From positions 167,501 to 231,500 of the forward strand of contig NZ_CP004388.1 in NCBI RefSeq assembly GCF_000300235.2: 64,000 bases of DNA, written 5' to 3'. The position numbers and the translations under genes were made by a program. Below the pieces are notes generated by a model. The model had not been told where the DNA came from and did no database searches. It worked only from the letters and a program-made list of their open reading frames with translations. Every line of letters starts with the position of its first letter. Positions within the stretch are counted from its first letter, which is position 1. The stretch is from Thalassospira xiamenensis M-5 = DSM 17429. Lineage in GTDB: Bacteria > Pseudomonadota > Alphaproteobacteria > Rhodospirillales > Thalassospiraceae. This document shows positions 34,498 through 41,968 of this stretch, one piece after another.

Positions 34498-34868
34498 GAT
34501 TTTCCCTGCAGGTTCTTGCCAGGCTGAAGTTGCATCCGGATCTCACCAATGGCGGCTTTGAGCTCGGTCTGGGTCGCCTCGATATCGCGGTTCAGGCGGT
34601 CGAACTTCTTGAGCAGATCTGCCGAGAGCGGCTCATCAAGCGCGAGCTTGAACAGATTGCCCAAGCGGGCCATATCGGCATTGACCTTCAGAAGATCCCG
34701 AATGCCCTGCCATGCGGCAAAGTCGCTGGCACTGGGCAGTTTGGTATTCATCAACAACCGTTTGAGCAGTTCCGAGCGTGACAGTCGCAGCTGGTGGGCA
34801 AGCTGATCGATGCGGGTTTTCTCTTCGTCGTTGAGATAGGTTTTGATGACGTGACGTTCGGTGGCCAT
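34494..34868 (-). CDS. mobC: MobC-like relaxosome accessory protein
   Basis: 124 residues. The N-terminal ribbon-helix-helix ('HVIKTYLNDEEKTRIDQLA' then 'LSRSELLKRLL') would bind oriT. The C-terminal half fits the MobC family ('ADMARLGNLFKLAL'), followed by a coiled coil. It helps the relaxase open and recognise oriT. Position and overlap with the relaxase support the call. Confidence 0.8.
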   Translation of the reverse strand: MATERHVIKTYLNDEEKTRIDQLAHQLRLSRSELLKRLLMNTKLPSASDFAAWQGIRDLLKVNADMARLGNLFKLALDEPLSADLLKKFDRLNRDIEATQTELKAAIGEIRMQLQPGKNLQGKS

Positions 34869-34879
34869 TTCTTGTTCCG

Positions 34880-35869
34880 CTATTGCCCGGAAGATCCTGA
34901 AGGAGAACCACCTGGCATCATTTCGGTCCGGATACTCTCGGGAAGGGTGGCATCAAACCCGCCAACCAGATTGACGATACTGCGTGTAAAATCCGTGCCG
35001 AACTTGCGCTCATAGACCTCTTTGGCCTTTGCGATGAGATGCGGCTCTCGTTTGTCGGGATTGCTGTAATTGATCAGGTTTGCAAAATACCTTGGATCAA
35101 ACGTTATGGTTTTGGCGAAGACCACGTTGCGATCCCCATCGCAGACTTCAAACTCGACCATCTCGATCAGGCTGTCGTCTTCGGTCTTGCGACGGTAATC
35201 AACAAAGCACCAGGTCACTTCATAAAACTGATCACCTTTTGCAATCCGGCCTTTTTCATCAAAACGGGCATGGGGAATGCCGTCGATGATGGCCTGACGC
35301 AGTTCGTCCTGTCCCTTGCTGATCTTTTGACCGAAGATCGAGAGCCCTTTGGAGCGATAGGCAAACATCCAGGGGATGTTGCGCAGGGTCGCATCGTGGA
35401 AGCGATAGCCATCTGCTTCAATCCAGTTTTCCAGCATGGTGAGTGCAATTTTGGGCGAGATCCAGATGCCGGTCTCTTTGCGAATGATGTAAATCACCCG
35501 GTCAAACTGGGTCAGAACGATGCCGAGGATCTTGAGAGAAATGCCTTCCATGCCGCGCTTGCGACTGCTGCCTTTGCTCTGGTTCTTGCGCACATAGGGA
35601 CACCATTCAAAATTATCGGCATTGAAATAATCAAACCCGGTGACCGGTTTGCCTGTGTGGCGACCATAGGGGCGGTCGGTATGAGGAAGCTCCTCATAAA
35701 GCCCCACCAGACGGATCGGATTGTCGCAGGCCGGACATACGGCATATTCGCGCTGTTTATCACCGGTGACCTGATACCAGGGCTCAAGTTTTCTGGTGTC
35801 GCGTTCAAAGGCAGTGCGCTCGATCTCTTTCTCGTCGACTGTCTGCGCCTGCAATTTATAGACGTGCAT
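34880..35869 (-). CDS. Hypothetical protein of the transfer operon
   Basis: 329 residues from ATG 35869, chosen because GGGAG precedes it; the longer frame to 35896 lacks this. It has a possible zinc site ('CPACDNPIRL' and a later Cys in 'FEWCPYVRK') and no membrane segment. I do not recognise the family. It sits between the Toprim protein and mobC and could act in DNA processing for transfer. Confidence 0.7.
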   Translation of the reverse strand: MHVYKLQAQTVDEKEIERTAFERDTRKLEPWYQVTGDKQREYAVCPACDNPIRLVGLYEELPHTDRPYGRHTGKPVTGFDYFNADNFEWCPYVRKNQSKGSSRKRGMEGISLKILGIVLTQFDRVIYIIRKETGIWISPKIALTMLENWIEADGYRFHDATLRNIPWMFAYRSKGLSIFGQKISKGQDELRQAIIDGIPHARFDEKGRIAKGDQFYEVTWCFVDYRRKTEDDSLIEMVEFEVCDGDRNVVFAKTITFDPRYFANLINYSNPDKREPHLIAKAKEVYERKFGTDFTRSIVNLVGGFDATLPESIRTEMMPGGSPSGSSGQ

Positions 35870-36146
35870 TATCTGCTCTCCCGGCGACGGTCTCACGGAG
35901 GGAAGAACCGATGTTATAATGGTTTATGACACTGTTCCACCATGCGGCCCCCAGCTTGGGAACAGACGCCTTCTGCTCGGCAAGGTGGAGGCATTGCAGG
36001 AGGGTCGGCAGATCAAGCGAGAAGGTGTTTTCGCCTGCCTGCAGGGCGAAGACCAATGCCGGGCCGCACACGTCGCAATCAAGGTCCTGAGCCCCTTCAA
36101 GATTGGCGCGCTTTTCAAAAATGTCCATCACATGCTGTTCGGTCAT
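35856..36146 (-). CDS. Small hypothetical protein
   Basis: 96 residues from ATG 36146, preceded by AGGAGAA. It has three cysteines ('LDCDVCGPALVF', 'LLQCLHLAEQK') and mostly helical character. It overlaps the next gene by 14 bases. No family recognised; conserved placement in the operon is the only hint of function. Confidence 0.6.
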   Translation of the reverse strand: MTEQHVMDIFEKRANLEGAQDLDCDVCGPALVFALQAGENTFSLDLPTLLQCLHLAEQKASVPKLGAAWWNSVINHYNIGSSLRETVAGRADNARL

Positions 36147-36222
36147 GAGGCGTTCTCCTGGTAAAAGGCAAAGAGGAAGGGGGGGGGCCGGTGGCGTGCA
36201 TCGCGCCACCGGCATTCGGGGA

Positions 36223-38382
36223 TCAGACGGCCAAACTGGCAGCCTGCTGCTCGCGTCCCCGTGTTCTGGTTTTGGCCTTCGGCTTGGTCAGGTCGAGCTG
36301 TTCGGTGACAAGGCGTTTCAACGCCTCAAGCCCGCGTTCCCGATGGATGTCGTTAAAGTCGGTCAGGCCTTTGGCCTTTTCGTCGTCACTCAGATCGGGA
36401 CGCAGGATCTTCGCGCCGGTCAGCTCTGATGCGCGTTCGGCTCCCTTGATCCCGGCATTAACCTGCTTGGCATGATCATCATCGGCGGCAATCACCAGGG
36501 CGCGATCCGGATGCTTCTTGTGAAGGGCCTCAGCCACCGGGGCCAGATTGCCGGAATCAAGTGCCACCACCACCGTCAACCCGCTGGCCATATGCAGACT
36601 TTGACCGGTGGAATAGCCTTCAGTGACGATCATCGGGCCTTTGGAATCTCCTTCGATCACATGCATCAGGCCGCGTTTTTTACCGTCCTTGAGATACATC
36701 TTGGTGCCATCGGGATGGATGGTCTGGATGTTCTCGACAAAGCCCTTGTCATTGGCCATCGGCATGAGCAGGTTGCCCGATTGATCAATGCGCAGATCGC
36801 CTGCAGGCACCTGTTTGTTTTGCAGGTAAGCATGATTGGCCGGAGCCGGTTCGGCGTTCTGGAAAATCCCGTAAGCGCGTTTGGCCACGGCGCGATATTG
36901 CGCGCGCAGTTCCTGTTCCTGGGCCGCCTTGCGGGCCGCGGCTTCGGCTCTGGCCTGTTCCAGCTCCTTGGGATCGATCTTGGTGCCGGTCGCCACCCAT
37001 TTGACCGGATCCTGCCCGGATTTGTAATTGGTGATGTTGCCTGCCGGGAGACCTTCAAGGAAACCGCGATAGGAGCCGCTTTTCTGGCCCTTGCGGTCTC
37101 CTTCAACCGCAACCCGATGCCACTTGCCATCCATGGTCGGTGGCCCATCAAGGATCAAACCGTTTTCCTTAAGCGCCTGGGCAAATTCCTGCTCCGGGCT
37201 GATCTTCGGCTCAGGGGTTTGGGCTTTGGTTTCCTGCCAGCGTTTGAATGGTTCAAGCTCCATATCGTCCCGCGCATACCAAGCCTTGGCACGGCGATCC
37301 CATTTTGCCCCGAGCGCCTTGGCCTCGTCCTTTTCACTGAACGGCACATTGAGATAAATGCGTTTGCGTTCGGTGTTGGTGTCCTGGTTGGGAGCCTGTG
37401 ACATCTCATCACTCATGGCATTTTCCTTCTGTCGTTCAACAGCCGGGTTTTGGGCGATGGTTTTGGTTTCCTCTTTGGCTTTTACCGGGATCAGGCTTTG
37501 ACGTAGATCCGGTTCCATGATCCAGGTGCGGATGTTTTCTGCATCCCGCGCAGCAGCGAACAGCGCATTGCGGTCTTCCTTGATCGCTTTCATCCAGGAG
37601 CCGACATAGGCGGCATGTCGCTCCGGGTAATGACCAAGGCCAAGCTCGGTGGTCAGCATGTAGCTGGCGATTTCGGCGCGCAGCTCTTCCTTGGCGTAAA
37701 CTTCCGAGCCAAACGGCCCGAACTCGCGGGCCATGCGTGATCCATGACCGGTGGCGTGGCCAAGCTCATGCAGGGCCGTGGCGTAATATTCATATTGGCC
37801 TTTGAAAGCCGCCGGGTGGGGCATGTGGATCTCATCTGTTGAGCTCCGGTAAAAGGCCCGGTCATTCTGATCATGGAAGATCGGCACATTGCCCAGCTTG
37901 AGGATCTGTTCGGCCCGTTCCACCGGGCTGAAGGTCGGTTCTGGCGCGATATAGGGGGCAAGGCCATCGATCTGTTCGGCATTGAAGACGACAGCATGAA
38001 ACACCCGGGGACGGTCCAGCCTTACGTCGCGGGTTTTGGTGATACCCTTGTCGTCAAGAACCGGTTTGCCGTTTTCATCCAGCATCTTCTCGCGCTCGGA
38101 CCATTTCCAGTATTCGATCATGGTGCCTTTTTCGCCCTTGCGGACTTGCGCGTCCTGGGCCGCCGCCTGGCGATAGGTCATCCAGCGCGGATCGGAGCGC
38201 CCGCGCATTTCAAGCCAAAGCGCATTGATGCCGCGATAGTCTTTGCCAGAAACCGGATTGAAAGGAGCCATACGAACCTTTCCCGGTTCCCATGGTTTTT
38301 GCCAGGGTGCTGTGCCTGCTTCGATATGGCCAAGCAGTTCCTCGACCACCTGATCGCGATAGCTTCTCTTCTTCTCAGCCAT
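36223..38382 (-). CDS. ArdC-like ssDNA-binding / zincin / Toprim fusion protein
   Basis: 719 residues from ATG 38382. Order of parts: an ArdC-type N-terminal domain ('YRDQVVEELLGHIEAGTAPW', 'PVSGKDYRGINALWL'), a zincin-like metallopeptidase motif 'HELGH' at 205-209, and a DUF5710 unit ('RIYLNVPFSEKDEAKALGA'). A TraC/primase-like Toprim region then closes the protein ('MIVTEGYSTGQSL', 'VVALDSGNL', 'VIAADDDH'). Related proteins of broad-host-range plasmids coat the entering single strand, protect it from restriction and may prime its replacement strand. No catalytic primase core is visible upstream of Toprim. Confidence 0.8.
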   Translation of the reverse strand: MAEKKRSYRDQVVEELLGHIEAGTAPWQKPWEPGKVRMAPFNPVSGKDYRGINALWLEMRGRSDPRWMTYRQAAAQDAQVRKGEKGTMIEYWKWSEREKMLDENGKPVLDDKGITKTRDVRLDRPRVFHAVVFNAEQIDGLAPYIAPEPTFSPVERAEQILKLGNVPIFHDQNDRAFYRSSTDEIHMPHPAAFKGQYEYYATALHELGHATGHGSRMAREFGPFGSEVYAKEELRAEIASYMLTTELGLGHYPERHAAYVGSWMKAIKEDRNALFAAARDAENIRTWIMEPDLRQSLIPVKAKEETKTIAQNPAVERQKENAMSDEMSQAPNQDTNTERKRIYLNVPFSEKDEAKALGAKWDRRAKAWYARDDMELEPFKRWQETKAQTPEPKISPEQEFAQALKENGLILDGPPTMDGKWHRVAVEGDRKGQKSGSYRGFLEGLPAGNITNYKSGQDPVKWVATGTKIDPKELEQARAEAAARKAAQEQELRAQYRAVAKRAYGIFQNAEPAPANHAYLQNKQVPAGDLRIDQSGNLLMPMANDKGFVENIQTIHPDGTKMYLKDGKKRGLMHVIEGDSKGPMIVTEGYSTGQSLHMASGLTVVVALDSGNLAPVAEALHKKHPDRALVIAADDDHAKQVNAGIKGAERASELTGAKILRPDLSDDEKAKGLTDFNDIHRERGLEALKRLVTEQLDLTKPKAKTRTRGREQQAASLAV

Positions 38383-38623
38383 GGTTCGAACCCTCCGCGT
38401 CAGCGGTCGGATCGACCCCGTCAAAATGACTATCAAGGGCGTCATCAGAGGAAAGCGCGTCCTCTGCAAAAGCGCCCATGGCCTCGGCAATATCCGGATC
38501 GACAGGCACCGGGCCGCTGAGGCTTTCGGCATTGATCATGCAAGAGGCCAGCGCGAGATAGTCCTGGTCATTCAGCGCTGCAGACGCAGGCGTGCCTTTT
38601 TCAGGTGTATGGGGTGTTTTCAT
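38375..38623 (-). CDS. Small acidic hypothetical protein
   Basis: 82 residues from ATG 38623 (AAAGGA upstream). The C-terminal half is very acidic ('DIAEAMGAFAEDALSSDDAL'). It overlaps VirD4 upstream by four bases and the ArdC-like gene downstream by eight, which supports expression. It could be a DNA mimic or a chaperone, but nothing in the sequence proves either. Confidence 0.55.
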   Translation of the reverse strand: MKTPHTPEKGTPASAALNDQDYLALASCMINAESLSGPVPVDPDIAEAMGAFAEDALSSDDALDSHFDGVDPTADAEGSNHG

Positions 38624-40413
38624 GATTTGGGTCCTTTGTGAGATGCCGAGGGCGTGGAAGAGATCGCCATTTGCGGTGGCGTCATTTGCGAACGACGAGA
38701 CAGTTCGCGATCCAGGAAGTAGAGTTTTTGACGGCCAAGGATGGGCGGCAGACCGGCAACAAAGATCAGGGCATCGCCGGGGATTGGTTTTTTGCCATCG
38801 GTATCGATGATCTGCAGGCGCATGCATTCATCCGGTGTCAAAAGCGGGCGAGAGGTCTCGGCGAGATTGTCCGAGACCGATCCGATATCCCCCATCCGCC
38901 CGGAGTGAGAGCGGCGCTTTTGCACAATGGTTGCCTTGCCAGTCATATCCGAGAGCAGCTTGGCGGTTTCGAGCTTGTTGGGGGTGAAGGCAATGCGGAT
39001 CTTGCAGTTGGCCATGATCGATTCATCACGGCCATAATGCTTGAAGAGCTGTTCGGTGTTTTGAACGATGATCATGGCCTTCAGGCCATAGCCCGCCATG
39101 AAGGCGAGAGACTCTTCAAATATCTCCAGCTTGCCGATGGAGGTGAACTCATCGAGCATCAAAAGCAGGCGGTGTTTGTATCCTGCAACCGTCTGACTCG
39201 ATCCAAACTCCATGCGTTCGGTCATGCGCCGCATGAAAAGATTGAGGATGATACGAAGCAAAGGCCGCAAGCGGTCCTTGTCGGCAGGGGAGACGACAAG
39301 GAACAGCGCCATCGGTTGATCGCCATTCATCAGATCATGAAGGCGGAAGTCGCTGGTTGCGGTATTGCGGGCAATGATCGGATCGGCAAAGACCGTCAGC
39401 TGCGTTTTGGCGGTCGAATGAACCCCGGAGCGTTCCTGCGGAGCTTTGATCATCATGCTGTTGGCCCCGCGCCGGACTTCCTTGTTCACATGCGCTTTGC
39501 CGTGATCGAAGGCGGCCATGTCGGCAAGAATATGCTCGAAATTATCGTCGCTTTCTTCCGCGTCCCCGTCGCCGGTAATGCCCGAGAGAAAGGTATTCAC
39601 ATCATCAAAACAGGCCGCGCGGTGTTCATCACGCCGCACGCGATAGATGACATGGAGCAAGACGACCGAAAGCCAACCATAGCCTTCCTGTCGCCAGTAA
39701 TCCTTCATGCCCTGGCCATCGGGGTCGATGATCATGGCCGCGATGTTCTGGCAGTCGGCGATGTCCTGTTCGGTATCGACACGGACTTCGGCGAGCGGGT
39801 TGAAGCGGGCTGATCCATTGGTTGCGGATGGCTCAAAACGCAAGACTTTGTGCCCGATGCTGGCAAGCCAGCCACCCGTCTTGGCGAAGTTCTCACCCTT
39901 GATATCAAGACAAAGAATGCTTTCGCGCCAACTGAGCAGGGTGGGCAGGATCAGGCTGACCCCCTTGCCGGTACGGGTTGGAGCCCAGACCAGGACATGC
40001 TCCGGCCCGTCATGACGCAATTCGCGCACCCGGCCAAACCATGACGGCCAACCGCCAACGACAACACCGTCTTTGCGAAACAGTCTGGCCTTCTTGAGAT
40101 CCTTGAGCTTTGCCCAACGGGCGGAACCGTGCAGTTCATCACCCTTGCGGTTGCCCTTAAGGGTGCTGTTATTGGCTCGCGTTGCCAGGGCGAGCATGGC
40201 AAACATGGAGATCAATCCGGCGATCCCGGTCCAGATGGCCGGGCGGAGCATTTCATCGGGCAAGCCTGCCGGATGTTTGACGGCATCGAAGGACCATTGC
40301 CACCAGCGCAGATCCAGCGCGTCAAACCCGACGGCGAGATGCCATTGCCAGAGAATGGCAGCGATCATGGCGATCAGGATCACCGGCAGAGACATTCGAT
40401 AAATCGCTGTCAT
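38620..40413 (-). CDS. virD4: Type IV coupling protein VirD4/TraG
   Basis: 597 residues from ATG 40413 (GGAGG upstream). Two N-terminal membrane helices are followed by the nucleotide-binding domain: Walker A 'WAPTRTGKGVSLILPTLL' and Walker B 'LLLMLDEFTSIG', with 'DIKGENF' and 'QNTEQLFKHYG' between and after. It recruits the relaxase-DNA complex to the T4SS and pumps DNA. Its presence shows that this T4SS is for conjugation. Confidence 0.93.
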   Translation of the reverse strand: MTAIYRMSLPVILIAMIAAILWQWHLAVGFDALDLRWWQWSFDAVKHPAGLPDEMLRPAIWTGIAGLISMFAMLALATRANNSTLKGNRKGDELHGSARWAKLKDLKKARLFRKDGVVVGGWPSWFGRVRELRHDGPEHVLVWAPTRTGKGVSLILPTLLSWRESILCLDIKGENFAKTGGWLASIGHKVLRFEPSATNGSARFNPLAEVRVDTEQDIADCQNIAAMIIDPDGQGMKDYWRQEGYGWLSVVLLHVIYRVRRDEHRAACFDDVNTFLSGITGDGDAEESDDNFEHILADMAAFDHGKAHVNKEVRRGANSMMIKAPQERSGVHSTAKTQLTVFADPIIARNTATSDFRLHDLMNGDQPMALFLVVSPADKDRLRPLLRIILNLFMRRMTERMEFGSSQTVAGYKHRLLLMLDEFTSIGKLEIFEESLAFMAGYGLKAMIIVQNTEQLFKHYGRDESIMANCKIRIAFTPNKLETAKLLSDMTGKATIVQKRRSHSGRMGDIGSVSDNLAETSRPLLTPDECMRLQIIDTDGKKPIPGDALIFVAGLPPILGRQKLYFLDRELSRRSQMTPPQMAISSTPSASHKGPKS

Positions 40414-41015
40414 GACATATGACCTCCATCTATGGCGGCGGGGTTTGGGGCGGTTCTGTGGGACAGAAAAATTGCCTGAATATCGCCTGTGGCACACATC
40501 AGGGCGCAGAACCCGGCACTTGCCTGGGCAGCGGTTCTGATCAGGGTTGAAAGATCGATCAGGTGGGGAAGGTCATGGGCTATGCCTGCAGAAAGTCCGC
40601 CAAGAAGCATTGCGACACATGCGATGGCCACCCGTGCACCAATGAACTCATTGAGGATGGCGGGGTGTTCGTTGAGCAGGGTTTGCTGCGGTCTTAAGAG
40701 CCATGTTGCCGTCATGCGGATGGCGGCATAGACTGATATGAAAACAATGAGTGCCCATAGCCCTGCAAAAAGGCACATCAGGGCACAGTAGAGAGAATTC
40801 AAACAGGAGATGCGAAGGTGGATTTTCTTGTCGGCTTCTATCTGGTCGCGGGACTTGTTACGACTGTCGGGATTGGCCTCATTGTTTATGGTGTGCGCAG
40901 CTACAGAATATTCGCGAACCCGGTCCGTTGGGGGATTGCACCGTGCATGATGATCGTTGGGGGTATCATCACCTTGCAAAATCTCGGTTGAGGGATTGTT
41001 CTTGACCCGGCTCAT
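40410..41015 (-). CDS. Membrane protein between virB11 and virD4
   Basis: About 201 residues from ATG 41015. A perfect AAGGAGGT inside the end of virB11 and the TGATG overlap decide this start. The first 70 residues are hydrophilic. After that come three membrane segments ('LYCALMCLFAGLWALIVFI', 'VAIACVAMLLGGLSAGI', and 'AQASAGFCALMCATG'). The family is not recognised. The position suggests an inner-membrane accessory of the coupling protein. A small open frame on the other strand lies inside its first third. Confidence 0.6.
   Translation of the reverse strand: MSRVKNNPSTEILQGDDTPNDHHARCNPPTDRVREYSVAAHTINNEANPDSRNKSRDQIEADKKIHLRISCLNSLYCALMCLFAGLWALIVFISVYAAIRMTATWLLRPQQTLLNEHPAILNEFIGARVAIACVAMLLGGLSAGIAHDLPHLIDLSTLIRTAAQASAGFCALMCATGDIQAIFLSHRTAPNPAAIDGGHMS
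40818..40991 (+). CDS. Possible antisense small membrane protein
   Basis: 57 codons from GTG 40818, with AGGAG eight bases upstream. The product would have two membrane helices ('VDFLVGFYLVAGLVTTVGIG', 'RWGIAPCMMIVGGIITL'). The amino acid composition is unusually protein-like for a shadow frame. However, it lies opposite a gene with a very strong start signal, so it may be chance. Confidence 0.25.
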   Translation: MDFLVGFYLVAGLVTTVGIGLIVYGVRSYRIFANPVRWGIAPCMMIVGGIITLQNLG

Positions 41016-41968
41016 CAACCCACCTCCTTACCATCCTTGAGCACATAGCGATCATTACGCGGTTCCCAGATATCGGTGATCCGTCTCCAGCCATCGGCGT
41101 TGCGTTTGATCTGAACGACGACATCGACCAGTTCTGCAAGAAACTCCGGCACACGCGGCATGGTCTCGCCCGCCCAAGCGATGTTCTGATCGAACTTGCG
41201 GTGAATGGCCTGCCACGGGCTTTCGGCATGGATGGTGCACATAAAGCCGGTGACACCGGAATTAAGGGCGGCCAGTGCAGCAAAGGCGTTCTGGGTGCTG
41301 ATCTCGCCAAACAGAATGTGATCGGGCGTGATCCGCATCAGATGATCATAGATCTCGCGCCAGCCCACCATGCCGCTGCCGGTTCCGGCCTCACGCGCAG
41401 CGATCAGGCCATTGCCATCCCAGAACTGCTCGATATGCAGTTCCGGGGTGTCCTCGATGGCCAGCACGCGCCGCGCCGGATCGATGGTGGCGAGCAACAT
41501 GTTGAGCAAGGTGGTCTTGCCGGTATTGGTGGCTCCGCTGATGATCATGTTGGCATCACCCGCAACCTTCTCGATCAGATAATCGCGGATGGCCGGTGTC
41601 ACCCCGGCCTGTTCCCAGGACGGGGTGAAGGGATGCTTGCAGCGGATTGCAAGGCTCAGATGTGACCTGACCGATGCACCAACGAGGATCTCGCAGCGGT
41701 GATTGCCGGGCAGGATGCAGGAGAGCTTTGGGCTGTCATCGGGATTGAATTTCAGGCCGCGCTGGTTGGCGAGGCTGATGGCAATCCGTTCGATGGCAGC
41801 CAGTGTAAGAGCAGGATCCTCGATCTCGCGCTTGCCTTCCCCGCGTCGTTCAGTAACGACGCGGTGCGGGCGGTTCATGCGGATTTCGACGGTAGAGAGA
41901 TCGCCGTAATAGTTGGCCAGAGGGCCAAGGATCTTTTCAAACAGCGGATTGGGGGAAAGGGCGTTCAT
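41015..41968 (-). CDS. virB11: VirB11 traffic ATPase
   Basis: 317 residues from ATG 41968 (TAATG overlap with the preceding gene). Walker A 'SGATNTGKTTLL', Asp box 'RVLAIEDTPELHI' and the His box in 'FMCTIHAESPWQAIHRKF' are all present. The hexameric ATPase at the cytoplasmic base of the T4SS works with VirB4 and VirD4 in pilus building and DNA transfer. Confidence 0.93.
   Translation of the reverse strand: MNALSPNPLFEKILGPLANYYGDLSTVEIRMNRPHRVVTERRGEGKREIEDPALTLAAIERIAISLANQRGLKFNPDDSPKLSCILPGNHRCEILVGASVRSHLSLAIRCKHPFTPSWEQAGVTPAIRDYLIEKVAGDANMIISGATNTGKTTLLNMLLATIDPARRVLAIEDTPELHIEQFWDGNGLIAAREAGTGSGMVGWREIYDHLMRITPDHILFGEISTQNAFAALAALNSGVTGFMCTIHAESPWQAIHRKFDQNIAWAGETMPRVPEFLAELVDVVVQIKRNADGWRRITDIWEPRNDRYVLKDGKEVG

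Noticed and set aside
35039-35929. 296-codon + strand frame opposite the 329-residue hypothetical protein
   Set aside because: The - strand gene fits the operon with overlaps and a good SD; the + frame has neither.
36472-37401. 309-codon + strand frame opposite the ArdC/Toprim gene
   Set aside because: Shadow of a well-supported gene.
38638-39813. 391-codon + strand frame opposite virD4
   Set aside because: It is antisense to a clear coupling protein with intact Walker motifs, and its own product matches nothing.
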